Shown piece by piece: positions 24,594-33,945 of a stretch of DNA of 64,000 nt. Made by a program: the position numbers and the translations under genes. The stretch comes from Psychrobacter sp. DAB_AL43B (GTDB lineage: Bacteria > Pseudomonadota > Gammaproteobacteria > Pseudomonadales > Moraxellaceae). The notes under the pieces were generated by a model. It was not told the origin of the DNA. It did not search any database and saw nothing but the letters and a program-made list of their open reading frames with translations. The stretch lies in assembly GCF_900168255.1 (NCBI RefSeq), contig NZ_LT799838.1:1798001-1862000 (forward strand). Reading direction: 5' to 3'. Within the stretch, counting starts at the first letter, position 1; every line of letters starts with the position of its first letter.

Positions 24594-26120
24594 TTACTTG
24601 ATGCGCATATCGCCTGTTTCGACATAACGTTGATGCCATGATAGCGACTCATTAAGAATATGCGGCGTTTGCATACCTGCTGTGCTAGAGGCGCGATCGA
24701 AGTAATCCTGCAACATCGGACGATAGTCTGGATGTGCACAGTTATCGATAATTGCTTGAGCACGTTGACGCGGCGCAAGACCACGCAAATCTGCCAAACC
24801 TTGCTCAGTCACGATGACCATCACATCATGCTCAGTATGGTCATGATGCGATACCATCGGTGTGATACAAGAGATAGCACCATCTTTTGCTACTGATGGC
24901 GATACAAAGAATGAGGTGTAAGCGTTACGGGCAAAGTCACCTGAACCGCCGAGGCCATTCATCATATTGGTACCCATGACGTGGGTTGAGTTGACGTTAC
25001 CATAAAGGTCACACTCGATCATGGCATTGATGGCAAGGACACCTAAGCGACGCGCCACTTCAGGGTGATTGGTAATCTCTTGTGGACGCAACACAATACG
25101 AGCACGTAACTCTTCAAGATTGGCATTAAACGTTTCTAGTGCATCTGGGCTTAATGACAGTGCAGTGGCAGACGCCATGGTCATTTTGCCAGACATGATG
25201 AGGTCTAACATACCATCTTGTAATACTTCAGTATAGCCGGTCAATTGCTCAAACGAGCTGTGCTGTAATCCGGCCAATACCGCATTAGCCACGTTACCTA
25301 CACCTGATTGGATAGGCAATAAGTTAGCAGGTAGACGGCCTTTTTTGACTTCATCATGGAAAAAATCAATGATATGGCTGGCGATTTTGTTTGAGCATTC
25401 ATCAGGATCAGCAAACTTGCTGTTGCGATCTGGTGAATCGGTTAAGACAACCGCCACCACTTTATCTAAATCACAATGTAAGTACGGAACACCAATACGT
25501 CCGCCTGGCGTGACTAATGGAATAGGCTTACGGTTAGGTGGCATACCAATGTCGTTATAAACATCATGCATACCCTCTAACATTAAGCTTTGCTGAGCGT
25601 TGACTTCTAAGATGATGTGGTCAGCATTTTCTAACCAAGCATTACTGGTACCAATTGACGTCGAAGGAATTAGGCGACCATCTGGTAAAATACCTGATAC
25701 TTCGACGACAGCCATATGCATATCGCCGTAGAATCCAATGGTACTTTGCTGAGCTACATGCGATAAATGCATGTCAAAATAATACGCTTCACCGGCGTTA
25801 ATTTGTTTACGCAGCGCAGGCTCTGACTGATACGGCGTGCGCCATTTGATGCCCTTGGCTTCAGCCAATACGCCATCACATTCAGTTGCAGTAGATGCGC
25901 CAGTCAGTAAGCCAATTTGAAATTCTTCACCGCGAGCGTGGGCAGCTTCCATATGTTTGGCAAGTGCTGCTGGTATGGCTTTAGGATAACCCGCCCCAGT
26001 AAAACCACTCATGCCGACATTCATATCATTTTTAATAAATGCCGCCGCTTCATCAGCAGACATGATTTTTTTATTTAAACCGTCGTGCAGTACGCGACCT
26101 TCATGATTAATTGATGTCAT
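24594..26120 (-). CDS. acetyl-CoA hydrolase / succinyl-CoA:acetate CoA-transferase family
   Basis: A 508-aa cytoplasmic CoA-transferase. The start at 26120 is favoured because AGGA is eight bases upstream; two earlier in-frame starts (26144, 26165) have poorer sites. Characteristic segments: MSGFTGAGYPKAIP near the N-terminus, GTSNAWLENADHIILEVN, the catalytic Glu298 in GYTEVLQDG, and GLGGSGDFARNAY. The family moves CoA between succinyl-CoA and acetate, or hydrolyses acetyl-CoA; the AarC/SCACT-like sequence favours transfer. It probably recycles acetate into the TCA cycle. Single gene, with MITE-like elements upstream in the 857-base gap to the secretion operon. Confidence 0.9.
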   Translation of the reverse strand: MTSINHEGRVLHDGLNKKIMSADEAAAFIKNDMNVGMSGFTGAGYPKAIPAALAKHMEAAHARGEEFQIGLLTGASTATECDGVLAEAKGIKWRTPYQSEPALRKQINAGEAYYFDMHLSHVAQQSTIGFYGDMHMAVVEVSGILPDGRLIPSTSIGTSNAWLENADHIILEVNAQQSLMLEGMHDVYNDIGMPPNRKPIPLVTPGGRIGVPYLHCDLDKVVAVVLTDSPDRNSKFADPDECSNKIASHIIDFFHDEVKKGRLPANLLPIQSGVGNVANAVLAGLQHSSFEQLTGYTEVLQDGMLDLIMSGKMTMASATALSLSPDALETFNANLEELRARIVLRPQEITNHPEVARRLGVLAINAMIECDLYGNVNSTHVMGTNMMNGLGGSGDFARNAYTSFFVSPSVAKDGAISCITPMVSHHDHTEHDVMVIVTEQGLADLRGLAPRQRAQAIIDNCAHPDYRPMLQDYFDRASSTAGMQTPHILNESLSWHQRYVETGDMRIK

Positions 26121-26382
26121 ACCTTTTTTCCTAGTAACTTCCATATTAAAATCAAACCTCACCATAGCGAAGGGTTTGATACGAAACTAACAATAAAATT
26201 CATTGCAGCATATTAACAACTTTACAATAAAAAACAAGCTGGTCAGCTTAAGTTTTAAAATAAGCACTTAAAATTTTTATAACTTACTGATAATAGTTCG
26301 TTTTTTATAAATGTTTTATGGTTAGGAGGGTTACGGTATTTTATATTTTTATTTTATATATAAGACAATTTTCACCTTTTTA

Positions 26383-26524
26383 TATACAGTCGATCCACTA
26401 TTAAAAAAATGCTACTGGGATAAATTTTGCGCTGCCTCTGTCTGCGCAGGCACAGCAAGCAAGGAAAATTTATCCCAGTAGCCCGTTATAATATTTGTGC
26501 TTATTTTATTTAGGACTGACTATA
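26383..26524. mobile_element. MITE-like palindromic element, copy 1
   Basis: A 142-base element with imperfect inverted ends (TATACAGTCGATCC on the left; TATAGTCAGTCC read inward from the right). Inside, a perfect 17-bp hairpin stem (26412-26428 with 26465-26481) surrounds a GCCTCTGTCTGCGC...GCACAGCAAGC loop. The same core recurs at 26603-26925 and, inverted, at 32714-32860. No coding capacity. Confidence 0.75.
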
Positions 26525-26602
26525 ATAAAAACCCAATAAAACCGATATAACACATACGACTAACCCATTATCCAAATAGACCATGGCCCATTCAATCAAA
26601 GG

Positions 26603-26925
26603 TATAATTGATTCACTTTAAAAATAATACAGTATTGCTGGTATAAATTTTTCGAAGCCTCTGTCTGGCGAAGTGCACAGCAAGCGAGAAAAGTTTATAC
26701 CAGCAAAATGTTATGACAATCGTACATATGCCAAATCAGTAGTTGGCTATGATGGAATGACACAGAGTATGTGTCGTCGTGGTACGACGCGAGCTGTGCT
26801 CAAGTGGGAGAAAAAGTGGGCACAGGTTAAATTCCTACGCCAAGGCTGGATGGGCGAATAGAGAATAGTTTGCAGAAACTATTCTCTGATATGGGATGTA
26901 TATCTTTTATTTTGGATTGACTATA
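26603..26925. mobile_element. MITE-like element, copy 2, enlarged by foreign DNA
   Basis: The first about 110 bases align with copies 1 and 3, including the TTTCGAAGCCTCTGTCTGG core and the hairpin ending in TTTATACCAGCA. Its right end (GATTGACTATA, to 26925) is displaced by about 190 bases of other sequence that includes a transposase fragment. A 62-codon open frame inside is not regarded as a gene. Confidence 0.65.
26754..26784 (+). pseudogene. 31-bp remnant of the IS3-family transposase gene
   Basis: Matches the minus strand of 35886-35916 (orfB of the IS in the adhesin gene) at 29 of 31 bases and encodes the GMTQSM-x-RRG transposase motif. Sequence around it no longer matches the IS. It is a relic of an earlier insertion or a recombination scar inside MITE copy 2. 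Confidence 0.6.
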
Positions 26926-26977
26926 GCAAGTAATGAGCTTGCCACAACCAAACCTAAATACTTGATTAAAATCTGTT

Positions 26978-28147
26978 CTAACGCTCCCCCATACCTTCTG
27001 ATAACGTCTTAGTAATAGGCTTGGTTAGGTAAGATAATACTGTACGCTCCATCGCTTTAATATCAACAGAAGCCGTCATGCCTGGCTTAATAACTATTCT
27101 ATCTTCTTGACCCTTAAACTCAGCACCAGTAATAACGATCAATACTCGATAATAAGGCTCTTCCCCTTTCGGTGTTTGCTCCATTAGAGTATCTGGACTG
27201 ATGTAGCTCACTGTACCATTCATCGCACCGAAAATTGAATAATCATAAGCATCAAGCTTTACGGTAGCATCCTGACCTTCTTTGACATAAGCAATATCAG
27301 CAGGACTGACCTTTGCATCTATCACGAGATCGCTACTCGTCGGCAAAATCTGCATAATGACTTCACCCGGTTTCACGACACCGCCGATAGTAGTAACATT
27401 GATGTTTTTGATTTTGCCATCTGTCGGCGCCAATAAACGTTTTTCTTCTAATACTTGCGTGCGATCTCGCAGCTGCTCAAGCTCGGTGTCAAGCTCCTCT
27501 TGTGCTTTGGTCATCTCTGCTTGAGCTTCTTCAAAGTACTTGTTACGCTTATTATTAATTTGTGCCTCAATATCAGCCACTTGGCGGCGCAGCTTAATCA
27601 CATCTGCTTGGCTGACATCGCCATATTCTAATAGCGGCTCATTCATACTGAGCTCTTTTTCCGCTAAAACTAGCATTGCTTCAAGAGAAGAGACTTCCTC
27701 ATTAATAGCTTGGCGACGACGATTATAAAGTGCCGTTTGGTTTTGTACATACTCAGGATAGTTTTCAACATCTTGAGTAAAGACTAAAGGCCTCTCGAAA
27801 ATCTCTGCATTGAGACGTGCGAGTTTAGCCTTTAGTGCGGCTGTTTTGGAGGCAGAGTTATCTAAAGCAGCTTTGGCTCGCTCCTCTTCTAACACCACAA
27901 GCAGCTGACCCGCCTTGACCTCTTCACCTTCAGCAACTGCCAGTTCTGTCAGGACACCACCTTCTGAGGCTTGGATTTCTTGTGTTCGAGCACTGGCAAT
28001 CACCGTCGCTTTGGCACGAGTTACTTGATCAATTTTGGCAAAGGAAGCCCATACGATCAAGATCACGATACCGATTAAGCCGATCCAAATACTCAGTCTT
28101 GAGCGACCCACTTTAACGGTGGTGGGTGTATATTTATAGTCTGCCAT
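26978..28147 (-). CDS. type I secretion membrane-fusion protein (HlyD family)
   Basis: A 389-aa periplasmic adaptor joining the ABC exporter to the TolC-type channel. One membrane helix (about 18-37) is followed by a lipoyl-like half motif (EGGVLTELAVAEGEEVKAG), a long charged coiled coil (about 85-240), the second lipoyl part (LLAPTDGKIKNINV), and a beta-barrel region ending in KPGMTASVDI. It is the last gene of a TolC-ABC-HlyD set on the minus strand, two bases after the ABC gene. Its most likely cargo is the BapA-like adhesin encoded nearby. Start and length are normal. Confidence 0.9.
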   Translation of the reverse strand: MADYKYTPTTVKVGRSRLSIWIGLIGIVILIVWASFAKIDQVTRAKATVIASARTQEIQASEGGVLTELAVAEGEEVKAGQLLVVLEEERAKAALDNSASKTAALKAKLARLNAEIFERPLVFTQDVENYPEYVQNQTALYNRRRQAINEEVSSLEAMLVLAEKELSMNEPLLEYGDVSQADVIKLRRQVADIEAQINNKRNKYFEEAQAEMTKAQEELDTELEQLRDRTQVLEEKRLLAPTDGKIKNINVTTIGGVVKPGEVIMQILPTSSDLVIDAKVSPADIAYVKEGQDATVKLDAYDYSIFGAMNGTVSYISPDTLMEQTPKGEEPYYRVLIVITGAEFKGQEDRIVIKPGMTASVDIKAMERTVLSYLTKPITKTLSEGMGER

Positions 28148-28149
28148 AC

Positions 28150-30414
28150 CTATTTCCCTTGAGCGTCTGTGAGCGTTTTAGTGACAATAGGCTTAATTCT
28201 AATTTTCTGATTTGGCGGTTGTGCTGTCTGATTTTTTGCTTGCTCGTTTTTCATTAACTCATCAAGTACCGCTTGTTTTGGACCATCCATAATGATACGT
28301 TGATTGTCCATAATGATAAGTCTATCAACCAACTCTAGGAGTGCGGTTTTATGGGTTGATACAATAAAGGTTTGACCTTCTGTCAATTCGTGCTTCAGTA
28401 CTTGTAGACAGCGCTGTTCCTGTCTATTGTCCATAGAAGCAGTAGGTTCATCGAGTAAAAATACATTAGGCTTGGTCAATAGTAAACGCGTGAAAGCAAC
28501 AAGCTGTTTTTGTCCGCCCGATAACCCTCGTCCGCCTTCACTGATAGGTAACTCAAGACCACTAGAATGGCTAGAGACTAAATTTATCAGTCCAGTCTTG
28601 ATCAGCACTTCTTGCATCACGTCATCATCAGGTGCTGCCATTCCTATCAGCAAATTCTCTCTCAACGTTCCTTGGAATAATCGATGGTCCTGTTGTAAAT
28701 AACCCAAACGTTCACTCAACGTCTCACGACTGATCTGATGAATATCAAGACCATCTAATAATATGCGACCTTTCGTAGGTGCATATAGTCCAGCAAGTAT
28801 CTTGAGAAGTGTTGACTTACCTGATCCGATAGGCCCAAGAATCGCTATACGCTCGCCTGGACGAATCGTTAACTTCTTAATATCGACGGCCGGTCTGTCA
28901 TTGTCTTTATAATTGAATACCAAACCATCACATTGATAAAAGCCCTTTATTCGGCTAGGAGATAAAGGATAAGACACACCATGGTTGTCCTGCTCTAATG
29001 AGAAAAGCGCTTCAATGTTTAGGTTAGCCGCCTTAGCATGTGAGTACTGCACCAGAAGATTAGGTAACATCATAACGGGTGCTAACACTCTACCACCCAA
29101 TATCGAGCAAGCAATCAGTCCACCCATCGTCATATCACCGCTAATAACGACGAACGAACCTACAATCACAATACCTACATAGCTAATCTGTTGCAGCATT
29201 TGCGTAAAATACGTTAAGTTATCGTTGGTGTGCTTCATATCTAAATCGTTTTTGATCGTGACCTTCATCACATCAAGCCAACGTGATAGGAATTTCCAAC
29301 TTCCTGCCCCCGCTTTTATGGTTTCGACCCCTTCTACCGCCTCGACCAATAAGCCTGTTTTATAATAAGAAGCGGTCGCACCTTCAGCAGCAATCGCATC
29401 GATACGTTTGCGCGCCGATAATCCCATTACTATGGCGATCACTGCTGCAATGACCGGTACGGTAGCTACTAACGGTGACCCAATAAAAGCTATTAAACTA
29501 ATGAAGATAATGGTCATCGGTAAATCGACCAATCCAAACAAGGTGCTGGCCGTAAAAAAACTGCGGACTTGCTCATAGCCACGTAGCTGTGCTGCCATAG
29601 AACCGACTGATCCTGGCATCTGGTCAATACGTACTTTGAGCAGTCGCTGGAATACTTCGCGAGATAAATACTGATCGAGTCCCACGACCACTTTATCCAT
29701 AATTCTCGAGCGAGAAAACTTCATAAACGCTTCGAAAATGATGACTAAAAATACACCGCTTGCTAAAATAATAAGCGTATATTCACTGCGAGTGGGTATC
29801 ACGCGGTCATAAACTTGCATTGAGAATAGCGATACGGCCAACGCCAACATATTAATTAAAAAGGTCGCAATAATGGCTTCAAAAAGAACACCCTTATAAT
29901 TACCTAAATCTGATTTAAGTAGATCCGTAAAAGAAGATTTACGCTTTTGAATATGTTCATCGGTGAGACGAATTCTTAGAATTAACGACAGCTCATCAGC
30001 ACGCGTATGGAGATGACTATTTTCTTGCCTAAAATTCCAGCTCTTTTGCGGGGTTTGACTGTCAATGACACCCCAGCCCAAATCTGAGCGATAGGCTAAT
30101 AAAGGTAGAAAGGCAGCATCGGGTTGCTCTAGTATTTCTGGTGTCCTATCTATACCTATATCTTTTAATATCGCAATAACACCGCCAAGCTCATTAATTG
30201 CTTGGCCTTTATCGTTTGCCAACCTGCCATCATGGCGCGCAACGACATCCTGCAAGCGTATATTATCTATTGGATAGCCTTGCTGGTTCAATAAGTGCCT
30301 GATAGCATTGACCAACGTTTGCGTCAACTCAGACGGAGCCAGCACTTGACCGGCCACATTGGTCATGCCGTTGCTATCTAAATCTGAGGTCGTAAGTTGT
30401 AATTGTTCACTCAT
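28150..30414 (-). CDS. type I secretion ABC exporter (LapB/HlyB type)
   Basis: A 754-aa inner-membrane exporter. The start at ATG 30414 is chosen over a GTG three codons upstream. An N-terminal C39-like domain without the catalytic Cys occupies about 30-150, as in RTX and adhesin exporters. Membrane helices span about 175-455. The ATPase carries Walker A GPIGSGKST (about 527-535), signature LSGGQ (about 631-635) and Walker B VFLLDEP (about 651-657). It couples ATP hydrolysis to one-step export of a protein with an uncleaved C-terminal signal. It is adjacent to HlyD and 144 bases after the TolC-like gene. The adhesin fragments at 33946-43975 are the obvious substrate candidates. Confidence 0.92.
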   Translation of the reverse strand: MSEQLQLTTSDLDSNGMTNVAGQVLAPSELTQTLVNAIRHLLNQQGYPIDNIRLQDVVARHDGRLANDKGQAINELGGVIAILKDIGIDRTPEILEQPDAAFLPLLAYRSDLGWGVIDSQTPQKSWNFRQENSHLHTRADELSLILRIRLTDEHIQKRKSSFTDLLKSDLGNYKGVLFEAIIATFLINMLALAVSLFSMQVYDRVIPTRSEYTLIILASGVFLVIIFEAFMKFSRSRIMDKVVVGLDQYLSREVFQRLLKVRIDQMPGSVGSMAAQLRGYEQVRSFFTASTLFGLVDLPMTIIFISLIAFIGSPLVATVPVIAAVIAIVMGLSARKRIDAIAAEGATASYYKTGLLVEAVEGVETIKAGAGSWKFLSRWLDVMKVTIKNDLDMKHTNDNLTYFTQMLQQISYVGIVIVGSFVVISGDMTMGGLIACSILGGRVLAPVMMLPNLLVQYSHAKAANLNIEALFSLEQDNHGVSYPLSPSRIKGFYQCDGLVFNYKDNDRPAVDIKKLTIRPGERIAILGPIGSGKSTLLKILAGLYAPTKGRILLDGLDIHQISRETLSERLGYLQQDHRLFQGTLRENLLIGMAAPDDDVMQEVLIKTGLINLVSSHSSGLELPISEGGRGLSGGQKQLVAFTRLLLTKPNVFLLDEPTASMDNRQEQRCLQVLKHELTEGQTFIVSTHKTALLELVDRLIIMDNQRIIMDGPKQAVLDELMKNEQAKNQTAQPPNQKIRIKPIVTKTLTDAQGK

Positions 30415-30558
30415 ACCAGTCACTTCTTCAGTATTGAAATAATGAAGCTTATCAGATTTATTTTAAGTCAAATCACTCAACTGGCTTCTTAGCGCCATCG
30501 TTAAGGCGTTGACTTTAATCACTGATAGCAGGGCTTTCATCGTACTTATTTGAGCTAC

Positions 30559-32097
30559 TTATCTATCTATCATATTATTCTGATCGACTATAGGCGTTAC
30601 ACTGTAGTCCTCATTCAGCATAATAAAATTACCATTATTAAGACTGTCTTCTATGTTTGCAGGTAATGTGATCTCTAAGTAATTATCTTCCACCATCGGT
30701 ACATAACTAGGACTCGTGGTCGGTCTTTTTATCTCTTGCTTATTAATCCATTCTTTCACAGGATCTAAAGGCTTAAATAACGTCACTGGCTCACGATTGT
30801 GTCCATATTGTTGCCATGGCATACTGCCGAAATCCACTTGCAACCTATAAAACGCGCCAAGCATATCTGCTCGCGTCTGCACCAGCTGTACTTGATAGTC
30901 ATTATGCTCGCGAACCGCATTTAACACTTCAAGCCACGATTTACGCCCAGCAATAAACTGCCGACGATAAGAGCTAACGACAATTTGAGCGCCTGCTACT
31001 GCTGCCACTAATGAGGCTTCTCGATCTTTAGCACTAACAAACTGCTGATACTGCACCTGAACATTTTCTATCACGCGCCGACGCGCCGCTTCCTGGGTCT
31101 GTACCAAACTATTTACCTGTGCTTGGGACGCCCGTGCTAAGGCAAGATTAGAGAATCCCGCTCCAGGCGCATAACTCAGCCCCAAGGAGAATTGTCCATT
31201 ATTCTCCTTATCTTCGTGATAGTAAACGTGTTCGTATTGAGCATAAACAGTAGGATATTTGGATGCCTGCTGGGCTTCGACGCCTTGTTTTGCAGACTCA
31301 ATCTGAAAGTGCTCTTTTACCACCGTCGGATTATAAAAACCGGCTTGCTCAAATGCCATCTTTTCAAAATTGGTTGATTGTTGCTTGGCTTGATTCACCA
31401 ATACTTTGATATTCGGCATACTCATTGCACTCATTTGAGACAACGGCTGACCGATAATCTGCTCAAGTCTGGCGGCGCCGATACGCTGCTGCTCAACTGC
31501 CCCTTGATAAGCCGTTTGCTCTTGCAAAATACGGTTGGTCACCAAATCAAGCTCAATTCGAGCAGATACGCCCTGACCGACACGGCGCTGCATCATAGCT
31601 TCAAATTCATTAAGCTCTTTTAAACCATCGAGATGGACGTTTTGTTTAGCAATGGCTTGAATATAACCCTGCCAGGCATCAATGGTCGTTTTCGCGACAA
31701 GATTCTGCTGCTCATAGATATACTCTACTGCGGCCTTGTCATCGAATATGGCTTGATTCACATCAGCGGTGAGCTTACCGCCTGTCCATAGAGGCTGGCG
31801 AATGGTGACTTGTGATACAAAATCATTGTCTCTATCATAGCCCGAGCTCACGCTTGGGGTTGGTAATAGATTTAATTTTGCAGCATTGATACCTTCCGTG
31901 GTTGCCTGTTGATTAGCACGAGCTGACCCGACTAAAGGATGCGTCTGAACTGCTTGCGTAATCAAAGTATTGATTTGCATATCTTTTACCGCAGCTTGCG
32001 TATTCATAGTGAAACACATAGCCACCGCTAAGATCGTTATCTGACTGCGCAGTAATAGGCTACAAGAGATCTCTTTTCGATTTGGCAGATTTTTCAT
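30559..32097 (-). CDS. TolC-family outer-membrane channel of the type I system
   Basis: A 512-aa protein with a Sec signal (cleavage about NTQAA, residues 32-36) and the two-repeat helical-barrel pattern of TolC/AggA/LapE proteins: NLLPTPSVSSGYDR, REPLWTGGKL-like RQPLWTGGKLTADV, and a second-half AGRKSWLEVLNAVREHNDYQ. It forms the outer-membrane exit duct. It is the first gene of the secretion operon. About 60 C-terminal residues beyond the barrel (from KPLDPVKEW) are an extension of unknown role. Upstream lies a 1036-base gene-free stretch with two MITE-like elements. Confidence 0.9.
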   Translation of the reverse strand: MKNLPNRKEISCSLLLRSQITILAVAMCFTMNTQAAVKDMQINTLITQAVQTHPLVGSARANQQATTEGINAAKLNLLPTPSVSSGYDRDNDFVSQVTIRQPLWTGGKLTADVNQAIFDDKAAVEYIYEQQNLVAKTTIDAWQGYIQAIAKQNVHLDGLKELNEFEAMMQRRVGQGVSARIELDLVTNRILQEQTAYQGAVEQQRIGAARLEQIIGQPLSQMSAMSMPNIKVLVNQAKQQSTNFEKMAFEQAGFYNPTVVKEHFQIESAKQGVEAQQASKYPTVYAQYEHVYYHEDKENNGQFSLGLSYAPGAGFSNLALARASQAQVNSLVQTQEAARRRVIENVQVQYQQFVSAKDREASLVAAVAGAQIVVSSYRRQFIAGRKSWLEVLNAVREHNDYQVQLVQTRADMLGAFYRLQVDFGSMPWQQYGHNREPVTLFKPLDPVKEWINKQEIKRPTTSPSYVPMVEDNYLEITLPANIEDSLNNGNFIMLNEDYSVTPIVDQNNMIDR

Positions 32098-32568
32098 ATT
32101 AGGTTTCGATATTCATCCCTGTAGTTATACTTTTGAAGTATCGACAAGCTCTCGCTAAACTTTACTAAAATTTACTTTATAAAGCAATCAAATAAAGTTC
32201 AAACAGTTATTTAATAACGATAAAGTAAAAAATATGAAATATCCATGCCCAAATAAAGTAAAATTATACGGTATTTAGGATATTTTCTTACTTCCCCCAA
32301 ATCTCTAACAATTACAATGCATAAAACATTTAATGTTTATGCCATCAAAGCCCTACTAAATTTTTATAAAAAAGCTATATTATAGTTTTTTCCTGTGCTA
32401 GGATAAAATATTTTCTAACAAAAAAAAGCTATTACCAACCTTTAAATACTGCTATTCAAAACTATAAAATATGATTGAGGTCCATATTTTAGCCTCACAG
32501 ATGACCAAGTGGGCATGACCAGTCTGACTTCAATTCATTTTATTTACTATTAATTATAAATTCTCTGC

Positions 32569-32717
32569 TATAGTCAGATTTAAATAGAAAAGAGTCCTTC
32601 ACGTAACCGTACTACGACTATGAATCTTACTTGCTATGCCTATGCCTATGCTTACATAGGCTAAGAGAACTTATACCAACAGTATGTGCATATCGATTTT
32701 ATTTCGTACTAACTATA
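32569..32717. mobile_element. MITE-like element, divergent interior
   Basis: A 149-base stretch bounded by TATAGTCAGATTTAAATAG and, read inward from the right, TATAGTTAGTACGAAATAAAA. The right-hand 30 bases resemble the right end of copy 1 (GTGC...TTTTATTT...ACTATA). The interior (with a CTATGC triplet repeat near 32633-32650) is unlike the other copies. It abuts the next element and shares its TATA. Confidence 0.5.
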
Positions 32718-32860
32718 GTCAGTTCAATATAAAAGAGGTACGTTAAAAATAGCGCTATGCTGGGATAAACTTTCCTCGCTTGCTGTGCGCTTCGCACTCC
32801 AGAGGCTTCGAAAAATCTATCCGAACAGCACTGTATTCTTTTTAAATTGAATCGACTATA
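32714..32860. mobile_element. MITE-like palindromic element, copy 3 (inverted)
   Basis: A 147-base element bounded by TATAGTCAGTTCAATATAAAAG and, inward from the right, TATAGTCGATTCAATTTAAA. The core is the reverse complement of copies 1 and 2 (GCTTGCTGTGC...CCAGAGGCTTCGAAAAATCTATCC). It lies on the far side of the secretion operon from copies 1 and 2. Confidence 0.75.
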
Positions 32861-33133
32861 TATAGATAGCATGATTTATTGTTAACAAGATATAAATATG
32901 AGTAGTAGTTAAATTTACCAAATTCATTTACAAGTATTAAATAACACATAATATTTAATACTTGATAGTTTTTAATAGATATCTCTTAAGATAAAATATA
33001 TACGAAAGCCATTTATTAAACTGATATTTAAAAAATATTATTTTATAAAATATTTACACAGTATAACGATAGTAATTTTATTTTCTATTAGCTCATAATA
33101 ATAACCCTTAGTGTTAAAAGGCGATATTTTATA

Positions 33134-33792
33134 ATGGTTAATTTCCGTGAAAAATGGCTGACGACTTTATTACTGGCAATACTATTGCATGTCTTGGTTT
33201 TTTTATTTTATACATTAACTTTAATAAAAAAACTATTGATAATAGCGTTTCTGATAATAAGAACACTGAGATTACAACACCTATTTTTCTTGATAAAGAT
33301 TATCCACCGTTACAAACACAGACTGACAGCTCCACTTCTAATGCCACTAAAAATACAGTAACAGATGAGCGCTCACTAGATAAAGCATCGTTGCCCCAGA
33401 CAACTGCTAAACCAGAGACGCCTAAAAATGTAACTACTGACTATAAAAAAACTGAAAAAATTAATAACTCAAATGATAAGATGCTAAAAAGTACGGCTGG
33501 TACTGTAATAGCAGACAATCAAATTATAGAATTCAATCCCAATGTTCCTGAAAATACTGAGGCAGTATCAGTGGCTATAAATAATGCCGGTCTGCTTGGT
33601 ATGGATACACCCGCACAAAATACTTTCGGAAAAACGAATAAAGAATATGATGCTGCAAAATCTGATTTAGATCAAACCAACAATCAGCTTAGTGATGCTA
33701 TTAACGAGGTAAAAAAACGTAATCAACAGAAAATAGATGAATTGCATCAGCAATCCCCTTATCCTGAAGAAAGTAACGATATTTTCAAGTAA
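33134..33792 (+). pseudogene. small single-pass membrane protein, frameshifted
   Basis: The reading frame from ATG 33134 gives a convincing membrane N-terminus (MVNFREKWLTTLLLAILLHV, then hydrophobic), but runs into unrelated sequence. The frame from 33154 carries the plausible 180-residue soluble part (TIDNSVSDNKNTE..., Asn/Thr/Lys-rich, ending in a charged helix KKRNQQKIDELHQQ). Joining them needs one extra base, and a T7 tract (33198-33204) and an A7 tract (33226-33232) lie exactly at the junction. It is therefore a frameshift mutant, a phase-variable gene or a sequencing error. The basic-then-hydrophobic start recalls TonB-like or secretion-accessory proteins, but no family is recognised. 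It lies between the secretion operon and the adhesin and ends at a shared terminator. Confidence 0.6.
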
Positions 33793-33890
33793 GAGTTATT
33801 CAGAATTAAATTCAATATTATTTGTCAAATAAATACGTTATAAAAAACATATTAGAAACAATTATTTAATTTATAGATATATTTCGATAC

Positions 33891-33924
33891 AAAAAGCCAG
33901 AGACATGAATCTCTGGCTTTTTTA
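33891..33924. terminator. bidirectional terminator
   Basis: AAAAAGCCAGAGA (33891-33903) pairs with TCTCTGGCTTTTT (33910-33922). It stands between the convergent small membrane-protein gene (plus) and the 3' end of the adhesin gene (minus, stop at 33946) and suits both. Confidence 0.9.
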
Positions 33925-33945
33925 ATGACGGGTTAAGTTAGACGA

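Larger units (their letters stand above)
32098..33133. other. gene-free AT-rich stretch with MITE-like elements
   Basis: Contains the promoter side of the TolC-type gene (minus) and of the small membrane-protein gene (plus). Two MITE-like elements lie inside (32569-32717 and 32714-32860). Runs of A and T are frequent. No coding sequence with a ribosome-binding site was recognised. Confidence 0.5.

Noticed and set aside
26673..26861. 62-codon open frame in MITE copy 2
   Set aside because: It runs through MITE hairpin sequence and an IS relic. It has no ribosome-binding site and no family resemblance beyond the transposase scrap.
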